Of a DNA stretch of 14,208 nt, positions 1 to 8,246 are shown one piece after another (position 1 is the first letter of the stretch; every line of letters starts with the position of its first letter). Made by a program: the position numbers and the translations under genes. A model generated the notes under the pieces. It was not told the DNA's origin. It did not search any database and saw nothing but the letters and a program-made list of their open reading frames with translations. The DNA comes from Aquificota bacterium. Lineage in GTDB: Bacteria; Thermosulfidibacterota; Thermosulfidibacteria; Thermosulfidibacterales; B14-G1. The stretch is taken from positions 1 to 14,208 of the forward strand of contig WFSL01000021.1 of the NCBI GenBank assembly GCA_015486015.1, in the 5' to 3' direction.

Positions 1-1
1 A

Positions 2-286
2 CTCAAAGAACTCCTCAACGTCCTTGAGCCCACACCCCACGATTGTTTTCCCAGCGGCCACACTGCCGTAGCCCTGGCATGCGTCTTTCTGGCCGCCAGA
101 TACAGCCGGAAGCTATTCTGGATATACGTCCCCTTGGTCTCCAGCCTCCTCTTTTCTACAATATACCACAGATACCACTATGTGATAGATGTAGTGGCAG
201 GAGTAGTGCTGGCTCTCCTCGCATGGTGGTGGGGAAACAGGCTGTTCCTATGGTGGGAGAAGTCCGCCACAAACCAGCGCAAGTGA
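2..286 (+). CDS. PAP2-family membrane phosphatase, C-terminal fragment
   Basis: This frame is open from the left edge and stops with TGA at 284-286, leaving 94 residues; the start lies outside the window. The fragment carries two of the three PAP2 phosphatase signatures: FPSGHT (residues 16-21, the C2 motif with H20) and STIYHRYHYVID (residues 52-63, the C3 motif with H59 as the expected nucleophile and D63). Hydrophobic segments surround them, at roughly 22-34, 40-54 and 61-76. The usual C3 arginine after the serine is Thr53 here, a spacing seen in the PAP2_3 / inositol-phosphorylceramide-synthase-like branch. Family members hydrolyse lipid phosphates such as undecaprenyl pyrophosphate or phosphatidate at the membrane. 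Its place 19 bp before murJ favours a bactoprenyl-phosphate or lipid role, but that is inference. The substrate cannot be read from the sequence, so no gene symbol is given. Confidence 0.85.
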   Translation, partial: LKELLNVLEPTPHDCFPSGHTAVALACVFLAARYSRKLFWIYVPLVSSLLFSTIYHRYHYVIDVVAGVVLALLAWWWGNRLFLWWEKSATNQRK

Positions 287-295
287 AGGGTACCC

Positions 296-301
296 AGGAG
301 G
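296..301 (+). promoter_or_regulatory. ribosome binding site deciding the TTG start of murJ
   Basis: AGGAGG ends four bases before TTG at 306-308. No ATG occurs in the murJ frame until codon 33, which already lies inside the first conserved membrane segment. The strong Shine-Dalgarno match therefore supports TTG as the start codon. Confidence 0.7.
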
Positions 302-305
302 GGCC

Positions 306-1916
306 TTGAGAACACACAAGGAAAACTTAGGTACAACATCTCCCCAGGAGACAGAAAAAGGGGTAGCAGGTGCTACACTCACCATTAGCTCCTTCACCCT
401 AATGAGTAGGGTCTTTGGTTTTATCAGAGATATACTCATCGCCAGCCTCCTTGGAACATCCAACACTGCCGACGCCTTCTTCGTAGCCTTCCGTATCCCC
501 AACCTATTTAGGAGGCTATTAGGAGAAGGGGCATTAAGCGCGGCTTTCATTCCGGTCTTCACCCATTATCACCTTAAGGCCTCGCCGAAGGAGGCCAAAG
601 AGTTTATGAACAGTGCCATCTCCCTTTTCCTTACCGTTCTCATACTGCTCGTGCTCATGGGGGAGTTATTCACCCCATGGCTCGTCAAGATTACTGCCCC
701 TGGCTTCTCCTCCATCCCCCAAAAGATGCTGCTTACCATTTCTCTCACCCGCATCACGTTCCCCTATATCCTGTTCATAGGGTTAGCTATTCTTATCATG
801 GCCCTACTCAATGCCCTCCACAGGTTTGCTGTACCCGCATTTAGCCCCGTGCTCCTAAACCTTTCTATGATATCCGCCATCCTCTTGGCCTACAAAAAAC
901 CTTGGGCAGTCCATGCACTGGCTTGGGCCGTAGTGACAGGGGGCGTACTTCAGCTCTCCCTCCACGCAAGTAGTGCATACAGAATGGGCTGGAGGCTAAG
1001 ACCTTCGCTACGCCCCTTACATCCCGGAGTCCTGGAGACGGTAACCCTCATGCTCCCATCTGTAGTGGGACTCACCGTCAACCAGATCAATACTTTCGTT
1101 GACACTATTTTGGCCTCACTCCTCCCTGCAGGTAGCATCTCCTACCTGTATTATGCCAACAGGCTGGTCCAGTTTCCATTGGGGCTATTTGGCATCGCCT
1201 TAGGTACCGCTATACTGCCCACCTTTTCCCAACAACAGACCTTAAACGAAAGGGAAGCCCTGAGAGAAACCTTCACCTTCGGCCTTACTTTGGTCCTCTT
1301 CATCACCCTACCCGCCCTTGTGTGGCTCCTCATCTTCGCCACCCCCGTAATCTCTGTCTTGTTCCAGCGTGCAGCCTTCACGTGGAGGTCCGCTCAGGCT
1401 ACAGGTCAAGCCCTGTTTTGCTATGCCTTAGGATTGGGTGCCTTTGCCATGGTAAAGGTAGTGGTGCCCGTGTTTTACTCCCAAAAGGACATGAAAACCC
1501 CTGTCAAGACTGCTGTGGTGGCTCTTGGGCTCAACGTCATGTTAGATATTATCCTCATGATTCCCTTGAAACACGCAGGACTGGCCTTGGCCACCTCCCT
1601 GGCTTCCACTGCCAACCTCTCCCTCCTCCTCATCGCACTGGAAAAGAGGGGGCAGGGACCTGAATGGAGACCTCTACTGAAAGCCCTCCTGCGCAACGCA
1701 CCTCCCCTGCTCGCCCTTACAGTAGGTTCCCTTCTTTATCGTCATTTCCTCACTTTCCATCCATACGAAACCACCATAAAGAAGGGGATCTGGATTGGGG
1801 GGGCCATGTTTCAGGGTGGAATACTTTATCTACTGGGAGCATGGAAGACCAAAAGCAAAGAGCTCGAAGTATTACTGGACATACTTCTTGGCAAAACTGG
1901 CCTGAAAAAAAGTTGA
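306..1916 (+). CDS. murJ: MurJ lipid II flippase (MviN family)
   Basis: MurJ moves the peptidoglycan precursor lipid II from the inner to the outer face of the cytoplasmic membrane. The 536 residues are slightly longer than the usual 500-520 because of a polar N-terminal tail of about 22 residues; about 14 membrane helices are expected and the sequence is hydrophobic throughout. Family signatures are clear: SRVFGFIRD (34-42), TADAFFVAF (54-62), RIPNLFRRLLGEGALSAAF (about 63-81), then YYANRLVQFPLGLFGIALGT with Arg286. These supply the conserved arginines (35, 41, 69/70, 286) that correspond by motif to the essential cavity arginines of E. coli MurJ. The gene starts at TTG with an excellent AGGAGG site and follows the PAP2 gene by 19 bp, so the two are probably cotranscribed. 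Its last 45 nt overlap the 3' end of the convergent kinase-like gene, and no terminator hairpin with a T-run is visible after its stop. Confidence 0.95.
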   Translation: MRTHKENLGTTSPQETEKGVAGATLTISSFTLMSRVFGFIRDILIASLLGTSNTADAFFVAFRIPNLFRRLLGEGALSAAFIPVFTHYHLKASPKEAKEFMNSAISLFLTVLILLVLMGELFTPWLVKITAPGFSSIPQKMLLTISLTRITFPYILFIGLAILIMALLNALHRFAVPAFSPVLLNLSMISAILLAYKKPWAVHALAWAVVTGGVLQLSLHASSAYRMGWRLRPSLRPLHPGVLETVTLMLPSVVGLTVNQINTFVDTILASLLPAGSISYLYYANRLVQFPLGLFGIALGTAILPTFSQQQTLNEREALRETFTFGLTLVLFITLPALVWLLIFATPVISVLFQRAAFTWRSAQATGQALFCYALGLGAFAMVKVVVPVFYSQKDMKTPVKTAVVALGLNVMLDIILMIPLKHAGLALATSLASTANLSLLLIALEKRGQGPEWRPLLKALLRNAPPLLALTVGSLLYRHFLTFHPYETTIKKGIWIGGAMFQGGILYLLGAWKTKSKELEVLLDILLGKTGLKKS

Positions 1917-3032
1917 GCCTTCTTCTCGCCGAACCACCAAGTGCCCCCCATGCCTCCTTACCACTTCGTTGAATATGGCTATGCTCCAGTGGTGAAAAGC
2001 GGGCTCCTCAGTGGTTGGGGCCCAAGGTTGAAACATGGTGACCAGGACCCCCTCCGGTACCTCCACACCCCTAAGATGAGCAACAAGCTCCAGAGTAGCC
2101 CCCTTTACCTCAGCCTCTATGCTTAGGGACCCACTCACAGGGCAAAAATCACTACAAGCCTGGTGGGCCCCCTTCACCATGTAGAGGAGCCCCTCCTTAA
2201 AAAGGGGTTTGCTCCCTTTAGTTACAAAAGACGCTGGGACAATGCGAAAGGAGAGTTCCAGTGCCCCTAAATATCTTTCAAGACCCACCTTTTTACATTC
2301 ATCCCCCTTAACAAGCCCTGGGAGAAGTTGGATCACCTCCATGAGATCCACAGGCTCGTATACATGCTCCCCTTTGGCCCTGATGAAATCCGTATACTCG
2401 TTTACTGCTTCCTCCAGATCCATCAAAGAATCCTGCATCATCCGGACGTATGGATTCCCCTTGCCGCCAAGGCACTCCTTAGCGACGATCCTTAGATACC
2501 CCCCAAGGGGCATCACTGCGTTACGCACCGTGTGAGCCATATATCTCGAGACCCCCTCCAAGACCTTCAACTCCTCTATGGCGCGCCTATGGGTGATATC
2601 GGAGAAGGTCCTGATCACCCCCCGGGTCCCAGTCTCAAGACTCCAGGGATAAGTCTTTACCTCAAAGACCCGCTTCTCCCCACCCACGAGGAGCACTAGT
2701 TCCTCTTCCTCGCCCTTTCCTGTAAGCATCACCCTCCTACAGGAAACCCCCCTACAAGGTATGAGTGAACCCTGGATCACCTGATAGCACTTCTTCCCCT
2801 CATACTCCCCTGCAATGCCGAGTAGATCTCTCATATACCCATTCAAGACCAACACGTTCATCTCCCCATCTATCACCAGAATTCCCTCATGGAGGGCATC
2901 AAAAGCTGCCTCCAACACCTCACCCAAGGCTTTGAGTTTCTGGCCCTTCTCTCTGGTCCTTGCCCTGAGCCTGGCTAAGCTTTTGGCGTGGAAGGTGGCC
3001 TTAGCCTTTTGTATCTTCTTTTTTTGGGGCAC
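1872..3032 (-). CDS. PAS-domain histidine-kinase-like protein with degenerate catalytic domain
   Basis: This is a soluble 386-residue protein with no membrane segment. The order is a basic N-terminal helix (1-37), a PAS domain (about 38-147) ending FSDITHRR, a HisKA-like helix pair (about 150-225) with H167 in MAHTVRNAVMPLGGY, and a HATPase_c-like remnant (about 270-386). The PAS domain has C82, C93 and C98 in a C-x10-C-x4-C pattern. The ATP-binding motifs are lost. The N-box asparagine aligns to Gly288 (MVKGAHQAC), the G1 motif DxGxG reads HLRGV, and the glycine-rich G2 motif reads PAFHHW, although the following helix SIAIFNEVVRRHGG is kept. The acidic residue after the phospho-acceptor His is Thr. 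ATP binding is thus unlikely; I infer a pseudokinase or regulatory partner. I chose GTG at 3030-3032, six bases after GGAGG; GTG at 3036-3038 abuts that site. It overlaps the upstream kinase gene by 32 nt. Confidence 0.85.
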   Translation of the reverse strand: MPQKKKIQKAKATFHAKSLARLRARTREKGQKLKALGEVLEAAFDALHEGILVIDGEMNVLVLNGYMRDLLGIAGEYEGKKCYQVIQGSLIPCRGVSCRRVMLTGKGEEEELVLLVGGEKRVFEVKTYPWSLETGTRGVIRTFSDITHRRAIEELKVLEGVSRYMAHTVRNAVMPLGGYLRIVAKECLGGKGNPYVRMMQDSLMDLEEAVNEYTDFIRAKGEHVYEPVDLMEVIQLLPGLVKGDECKKVGLERYLGALELSFRIVPASFVTKGSKPLFKEGLLYMVKGAHQACSDFCPVSGSLSIEAEVKGATLELVAHLRGVEVPEGVLVTMFQPWAPTTEEPAFHHWSIAIFNEVVRRHGGHLVVRREEGSTFFQASFAKKYVQ

Positions 3033-5073
3033 CTTCACCCTCCAATGGCAGCAGTATAAGAAAGGTAGCCCCTACAGGGGGATTATTCACTACTTCCACT
3101 ACCCCCCCATGGAGCTCCACAATCCTCTTCACTATAGACAACCCCAAACCGGTCCCTGTACTCTTGGTGGTGAAAAATGGATTAAAGATGTTTGGTAAGT
3201 CCCCCTCATGAATGCCCCCTCCAGTATCCGAGACCTCCACCTTCGCCTTTCTCTTACCTCTATCCTCCACTAATGAGGTAGAGACCGTGATGGAGCCCTT
3301 TTTCTCAATGGCCTGAATAGCATTGGAGACAAGATTCATAAACACCTGGCGCATCTGAGCTGCATCAATCGAGACAGGGGGCAATTTCCTGTCCAGCTTC
3401 TTGATTACAATGATACCTCTGTCCCTCAGCTCTTCTGCGTGAAGAAAGAGCACGTCATCTAATAGGGCATTAATATCAGTGGGCCTCTTCAATAAGTGCG
3501 GCACTTTAGAATACCCCAATACATCAGACAGGATCTTCTCTGCCTCCTCCACCTCCTTAAGGATGGTCCTGGTATAAATCTTATCGGGACAATCCTCTGC
3601 CATCTTATTGTGAAGCCTCCTCGCAAAACCACCGATGGCCACCAAGGGATTTTTCAGGTCATGTGCCACCCTCGCTGCAAGCTCCCCCAAAGTAGCCAAC
3701 TTCTCATAGTGAAACAGCCTCTCCTGCGCATCCTCAAGGTCCTCACTGGTCTTCTTGAGGGTCTCATGGAGCCTACCACTCTCCAAAGCCAAGGCCAACT
3801 GGTGGGAAAACATGGTGAGGAACCGGATCTCCTCCGAGTCAAACCCGCCCTCCCTCCCTACCAACAAGGCGCCCACCAAAGTCTCCTCCCTTAACAGGGG
3901 AAGGGCAATATGGGAAAAACCTCTTTCGCATATAGGGAGGCCATACTCTGCCACAGAGAGCTGAACAGCCTCTCCCTTTTCCAATTCCTTGCACAAGGCA
4001 TCCGGCAACTTCAAATTAGAAAGATCTCTAAACGCTGGGGAAGACCCTACCCTCTTGAAATACTCATCGTCCACACCCCAGTCCCCCTCCCCCCATGGAG
4101 ACACTCCCAACCAGGATATCCCTATAAGCCCCTCCAGGTGCCCAGAAGATGAACGGTACAGAAAAAGAAAGGCCTGGGGCAAACCCAGTCCTTTCATGGG
4201 GTCCGTGAGGGCTCTGAGTGCCAGAAAGGCCCGCTTTCTCAGCTCAACAGTCATCCGATAGGCATTTCCCACTTGATATAAGATGGACAAATAACGGATC
4301 TGCCGCTCACGCTCATCCACCAACCCCCTGAGACGCCCATAGAGGACCACATTCTCCAAGAAAGTGCCCGCCAGCTCTGCAAGAATATACACCACCCTTC
4401 TCTGATATCGACTGAGGCGCTTCCCTTTAGGTAAAAAAAGCTCCAGTACGCCCCAACTCCCCTTGGGCGACTCTAAAGGAACCACCCATCTCTTGTATCC
4501 CTCTCCATAAAACTGCACCACGCCCTTCTCCTCTCCCGCCTCGTAGCTCCTGTGCCCCTTTGGGTCAAAGATGGTAGCCCTTACACAAGAAGCGCCGGAA
4601 AACCGCCTTGCAAAATGGGCCAGTTTATCGCCCATCTCCTCCATCTCTAAAATGGAACCCATCTCCTTGCCTGCAGTATAAAGCTCCAGAAGGAGACGAG
4701 AACCCATTTTCAACTCCCGCTTAGAGCGAAGATTCGCGGAGAAATGATCTAACTGCTTAGCTACCACCTTTAAAAGAATCTCATCCTGAGAGGTGATCTT
4801 CCCTCCCTTCACCACCAGATGGCCAAGGACCTCCCGACCATGAAACACCGGAAAAACCCAGTATCCTTCTGCTCCACGCTCCACAGCTTCTCTGAAGGGA
4901 GCCGAATCCAGAGTCTCGGGAGAGGGATAAGTCTTTCCCCCCATGAAAAGACAAACCCCATCAAGGGAAAGGGCATCAGCTACTGAGGCCAACACCTCAC
5001 TGATCCCCCTCCTTAGGGAGGTACTGGTACATATAATATCACACACCCTTGAGATTAACATAAGCCCCTTCAT
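3001..5073 (-). CDS. Soluble multi-GAF sensor histidine kinase
   Basis: This is a 690-residue cytoplasmic two-component sensor kinase. No membrane span or signal peptide is seen. There are three sensory GAF-like stretches, about 10-118, 123-250 and 262-435; the last is the clearest, ending FSHQLALALESGRL. They are followed by a coiled-coil linker (about 436-460), a HisKA domain with the H-box ARVAHDLKNPLVAIGG (phospho-acceptor H471) and a complete HATPase_c domain. The N-box is NLVSNAIQAI (N584), the G1 motif is DTGGGI (D616) and the G2 motif is GTGLGL (640-645). All residues needed for ATP binding and autophosphorylation are therefore present. The ligand is unknown; GAF domains can bind small molecules, haem or metals, and nothing here decides which. 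No response regulator lies next to it in the window. The gene follows nuoN by 132 bp on the same strand and overlaps the degenerate kinase gene. The start is ATG at 5071-5073; a second ATG at codon 5 is possible. Confidence 0.9.
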   Translation of the reverse strand: MKGLMLISRVCDIICTSTSLRRGISEVLASVADALSLDGVCLFMGGKTYPSPETLDSAPFREAVERGAEGYWVFPVFHGREVLGHLVVKGGKITSQDEILLKVVAKQLDHFSANLRSKRELKMGSRLLLELYTAGKEMGSILEMEEMGDKLAHFARRFSGASCVRATIFDPKGHRSYEAGEEKGVVQFYGEGYKRWVVPLESPKGSWGVLELFLPKGKRLSRYQRRVVYILAELAGTFLENVVLYGRLRGLVDERERQIRYLSILYQVGNAYRMTVELRKRAFLALRALTDPMKGLGLPQAFLFLYRSSSGHLEGLIGISWLGVSPWGEGDWGVDDEYFKRVGSSPAFRDLSNLKLPDALCKELEKGEAVQLSVAEYGLPICERGFSHIALPLLREETLVGALLVGREGGFDSEEIRFLTMFSHQLALALESGRLHETLKKTSEDLEDAQERLFHYEKLATLGELAARVAHDLKNPLVAIGGFARRLHNKMAEDCPDKIYTRTILKEVEEAEKILSDVLGYSKVPHLLKRPTDINALLDDVLFLHAEELRDRGIIVIKKLDRKLPPVSIDAAQMRQVFMNLVSNAIQAIEKKGSITVSTSLVEDRGKRKAKVEVSDTGGGIHEGDLPNIFNPFFTTKSTGTGLGLSIVKRIVELHGGVVEVVNNPPVGATFLILLPLEGEGAPKKEDTKG
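3039..3043 (-). promoter_or_regulatory. ribosome binding site deciding the start of the degenerate kinase gene
   Basis: On the minus strand GGAGG sits directly against a GTG (3036-3038) and six bases before a second in-frame GTG (3030-3032). Normal spacing favours the second, giving 386 rather than 388 residues. The site lies inside the 3' coding end of the upstream kinase, as expected for translational coupling. Confidence 0.6.
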
Positions 5074-5205
5074 TACTCCCCCACTTTAACTTTAATGCAA
5101 AATGGGGAGATTAGCAAAAGCGAAAAAACATTTAGCTACTTGAAAAGCGACTTTGAGACCCTATTTGGGATCAACCATAAATAACTTCTTCAGGCTGGCT
5201 AACAC
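5074..5205 (-). promoter_or_regulatory. 132-bp gap between nuoN and the sensor kinase; possible weak promoter
   Basis: This is the largest gap between genes in the window. On the minus strand I see a poor -35/-10 pair: TTTGCT at 5113-5118 and ATTAAA at 5091-5096, 16 bases apart. A G-rich ribosome site GGGGGAG follows at 5076-5082, only two bases before the ATG. A small imperfect hairpin (GATCCC/GGGTC, 5157-5172) lies after nuoN but has no T-run, so it does not look like an intrinsic terminator. No sigma-54 -24/-12 element was found. The kinases may have their own promoter here or be read through from nuo; the sequence does not settle it. Confidence 0.25.
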
Positions 5206-6654
5206 TCAGGACATAAACCAGGCAAAAGAACTATAGGAAGCAGAAAGCACACCCCCAGGGATGAGACCCAACTGGAATATCCCTATCACAATAATAACGA
5301 GGGCTATGACAGCAGCGGGATGTATGGTAAAGACATACTCCTCTTTTGGCTCCTCCATATACATCATATAGACCACCCTAAGATAGTAATATGCCGCCAC
5401 GGCACTGTTGAGCACGGCTATCACCACCAAGGGTATCTGTCCTGCTCTCACACCGGAGGCGAACACATAAAACTTCCCCATGAAACCTGCTGTCCCCGGG
5501 ACGCCAGCCAAAGAGAAGAAACAGATAGCCATAGCTGCCGCTAACACCGGATGCTTGGCAGCAAGACCAGCATAGTCCGAAATCTTTACGTATCTCTCTC
5601 CCTTGCGACCCACCAGAGAAACCACACCAAAGGCACCAAGATTCATAAGAGAGTAAGCCAGCATATAAAAGAGCACCGCGGCCCCACCCTGGCGAGAAGC
5701 AGCAGCTACCCCTACTAAGGCATAACCCGCATGAGCAATGCTCGAATAGGCCAAAAGACGCTTAATATTATCCTGCCTGAGGGCAGCGAAGTTTCCAATC
5801 ACCATAGAGGCCACTGAAACCACAGTGACAACTGCAATCCAATGCACCTTCAAAGGATAAACGGCCATACCCAGAAAACGGAGCATCACGCCAAAGACAG
5901 CAACCTTTGCCGCCGTAGCCATGAATCCAGCAACTGGAGCTGGGGCACCGCCATAAACATCAGGAGCCCAAGCATGAAAAGGCGCTGCAGAAACCTTAAA
6001 GAAAAAGCCCACCAGCACCAAGACAATGCCCAAAAGAAGGGCAACTGAGGGGTGAGAATGGATCACATACCTGGCCACGTCTTGGAAATACAAACTACCT
6101 GTAACACTGTATATAAACGCCATACCCATCAGAAGAATGGCAGAAGCAAAGCCACCCAAAAAGAGATACTTCAAGGCAGCCTCGTTGCAAAGGTCGCGCT
6201 GCCTTACAAACCCCGCCAGGGCATAAAGGGAGATGGAGAGTACCTCCAAGCCCACAAAGAATAACACCAGATGCTGCGCAGAGGTCATGAACACAAGGCC
6301 CACTACAGCAAAGAGAATAAGTGCGTAATATTCGGCCAGGTTCCTCTCCTCTTGGCGTAGATACCCTGGCGAGAAGAGGATGGTGAGACCTGCAATGAGG
6401 AAATAAATGAGCGACGTAATGATAGAAAGCTTATCGGTGATCAAGGTATGTGCAAAAGAGAGACTATGCGTACCCCACATCTTGAAGGCAAGCCAGCCCG
6501 CTATAGCCAAACCTGCCAATCCCAAATAACCATAGTGACTTTCACGGCCCTCAGCGCCAAAGGCATCCATAAAGAGAACCATCATCCCCGTGACCAGCAG
6601 CACAATCACCGGAAGCAATGGGCGGATACTCACTGAGAGCATTTGAACGCTCAT
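5206..6654 (-). CDS. nuoN: NADH-quinone oxidoreductase subunit N (complex I membrane arm)
   Basis: NuoN is one of three antiporter-like proton-pumping subunits in the membrane arm of complex I. The 482 residues match the family's usual length (about 480-500), and about 14 membrane helices are expected. Key channel residues are in place: E137 in [15 protein letters not shown]220 in [20 protein letters not shown] on the broken helix, and K250 in [11 protein letters not shown]. These correspond to E. coli Glu133, Lys217 and Lys247. The signature [19 protein letters not shown] (about 293-311) is also present. The start ATG at 6652-6654 overlaps the nuoM stop as ATGA, with GAGGTGAGG just upstream, so translation is probably coupled to nuoM. 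It is the last nuo gene of the run, as is standard, and no strong terminator follows before the kinase genes. Confidence 0.96.
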   Translation of the reverse strand: MSVQMLSVSIRPLLPVIVLLVTGMMVLFMDAFGAEGRESHYGYLGLAGLAIAGWLAFKMWGTHSLSFAHTLITDKLSIITSLIYFLIAGLTILFSPGYLRQEERNLAEYYALILFAVVGLVFMTSAQHLVLFFVGLEVLSISLYALAGFVRQRDLCNEAALKYLFLGGFASAILLMGMAFIYSVTGSLYFQDVARYVIHSHPSVALLLGIVLVLVGFFFKVSAAPFHAWAPDVYGGAPAPVAGFMATAAKVAVFGVMLRFLGMAVYPLKVHWIAVVTVVSVASMVIGNFAALRQDNIKRLLAYSSIAHAGYALVGVAAASRQGGAAVLFYMLAYSLMNLGAFGVVSLVGRKGERYVKISDYAGLAAKHPVLAAAMAICFFSLAGVPGTAGFMGKFYVFASGVRAGQIPLVVIAVLNSAVAAYYYLRVVYMMYMEEPKEEYVFTIHPAAVIALVIIVIGIFQLGLIPGGVLSASYSSFAWFMS

Positions 6655-8240
6655 GGCCTCACCTCTACTTTGCGTTCTTCAACAAGATACGCTGCAAGAG
6701 ACATCTTCTCCTTTGCCTGAGGACTGTGCTCTATTGCCATCGCCGCCTCCCCCTTGACCTGGGCAATGAAATGGGCCACAGAAGGCTCCATCCGCTTAAG
6801 CACAGGTTTGGGATAGATTCCTATCCAGAACATAGGGATGCTAAACATGAGGCATATCACCACCTCCCTGAACCCCAAATCCTTCAAAGAGAGATTCTCA
6901 GTCACCGTAATCTCATGATAAAAGACCCTTTTCACAAGCCAGAGCATATAACAGGCAGACAACACAGAAGTGGTAGCCCCCAAGGCACCGAACACTGGGT
7001 GTGACTTAAAAGTTCCAACAAGGGCTAAGAATTCCCCCACAAAACCATTTAACCCAGGGAGTCCTATGGACGAAAGTGTCGCTATAAGAAAAAAGGCCGA
7101 ATAAATAGGCATCACCCTCGCTATACCACCATAGTCCTTGATAAGCCTCGTATGCCTTCTATCATAGGCCATCCCTACCAGCAAAAAGAGGGCACCCGTA
7201 GAGATACCGTGATTCACCATTTGAAGAAGCCCTCCAGTCACACTTTGGAGAGTAAGGGCAAACATTCCCAGCATCACCAAACCCAGGTGAGAGACCGAGG
7301 TATAAGCCACCAGTTTCTTCATGTCATCCTGAACCAGGGCCACCAAGGCCCCATAAATGATGCTAATAACAGCCAATACCAGAAAAAGGCCGGTGAATCG
7401 GAGGGATGCATGGGGGAAAAATGGCATACAGAACCGTATAAAACCATAGGTACCCATCTTCAGGAGCACGCCAGCAAGGATCACTGATCCTGCAGTTGGA
7501 GCCTCCACATGGGCATCTGGCAACCACGTATGGAAAGGAAACATAGGCACCTTTATTGCAAAGGCCAAGGCAAAGGCCAGAAAGAGCCAAGGCGCTACAA
7601 CGGCCGGTACCGGAGTGGCAAGTAGCTTTATTAAGCTGAAGCTAAGTTCTCCTGTCACTTTGTAATGGTGATAATACAAGAATATGATAGAAACCAACAT
7701 GAGCACAGAACCTGCCATGGTGTACAGAAAGAACTTAATAGCAGCATAAACTCGCCTTGGCCCTCCCCAAACACCAATAAGAAGATACATAGGAACAAGC
7801 ATAGCCTCCCAAAACAGATAAAAGAGAAGCATATCTAAGGCGCAGAAAACACCGATCATGGTAGTCTCTAATAGCAAAAATGAAATCATATATTCCTTAA
7901 CGTGCTTTTCAATAGACCATGAAGCCAATATTGAAAGCATGGTAAGAAAAGTAGTGAGAAGCACCAGAAATAGACTAATTCCATCCACACCTAAGTGATA
8001 GCTGGCGCCCAAGATCTTGATCCAAGGGATCCTCTCCACAAACTGATAGTGATAGGTACCTAAGTGAAACCTGAAATAGAGGGGCATAGAAAGTATGAAC
8101 TCTATCACGGTAGTGATAAAGGCTACCCACCTTATCAGGTTTTTGCTCTCCTTATCAATAAAAAGTAGAACAAGGACTCCTATCAATGGGAAGAAGGTGA
8201 CAACAGTCAACATAGGATATGCAACACCTCCCATCATCAC
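6651..8240 (-). CDS. nuoM: NADH-quinone oxidoreductase subunit M (complex I membrane arm)
   Basis: NuoM is an antiporter-like proton-pumping subunit of the complex I membrane arm. The longest reading has 529 residues and about 14 membrane helices. Numbered from that start, the proton-path residues are E145 in [16 protein letters not shown]230 in [19 protein letters not shown] and K261 in [13 protein letters not shown], equivalent to E. coli Glu144, Lys234 and Lys265. The signature [18 protein letters not shown] is intact. The start is uncertain: GTG (8238-8240) is followed at once by two ATG codons, with AAAGGGG upstream. A fourth candidate, ATG at 8211-8213, gives [12 protein letters not shown], which resembles typical NuoM N-termini, but its GGAGGT site is 12 bases away. 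The gene lies 6 nt after nuoL and overlaps nuoN by 4 nt. Confidence 0.96.
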   Translation of the reverse strand: MMMGGVAYPMLTVVTFFPLIGVLVLLFIDKESKNLIRWVAFITTVIEFILSMPLYFRFHLGTYHYQFVERIPWIKILGASYHLGVDGISLFLVLLTTFLTMLSILASWSIEKHVKEYMISFLLLETTMIGVFCALDMLLFYLFWEAMLVPMYLLIGVWGGPRRVYAAIKFFLYTMAGSVLMLVSIIFLYYHHYKVTGELSFSLIKLLATPVPAVVAPWLFLAFALAFAIKVPMFPFHTWLPDAHVEAPTAGSVILAGVLLKMGTYGFIRFCMPFFPHASLRFTGLFLVLAVISIIYGALVALVQDDMKKLVAYTSVSHLGLVMLGMFALTLQSVTGGLLQMVNHGISTGALFLLVGMAYDRRHTRLIKDYGGIARVMPIYSAFFLIATLSSIGLPGLNGFVGEFLALVGTFKSHPVFGALGATTSVLSACYMLWLVKRVFYHEITVTENLSLKDLGFREVVICLMFSIPMFWIGIYPKPVLKRMEPSVAHFIAQVKGEAAMAIEHSPQAKEKMSLAAYLVEERKVEVRP

Positions 8241-8246
8241 ACCCCT

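Noticed and set aside
43-309. 88-codon plus-strand frame starting with ATG at the left edge
   Set aside because: The alternative frame at 2-286 has PAP2 motifs and helices; this one has no motif and overlaps it out of frame.
1820-1873. Inverted repeat AATACTT / AAGTATT near the end of murJ
   Set aside because: Seven-base arms are 40 nt apart within coding sequence, with no T-run; likely chance and not a terminator.
1872-2300. Frameshift as the cause of the lost kinase motifs
   Set aside because: The same frame resumes recognisable HATPase-like sequence (SIAIFNEVVRRHGG) after the altered boxes, and no other frame supplies the missing N, DxGxG or GTGLGL motifs.
5157-5172. Hairpin GATCCC/GGGTC after nuoN as a transcription terminator
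   Set aside because: The stem is five pairs with a bulge and there is no following T-run on the minus strand, so it does not meet the form of an intrinsic terminator.
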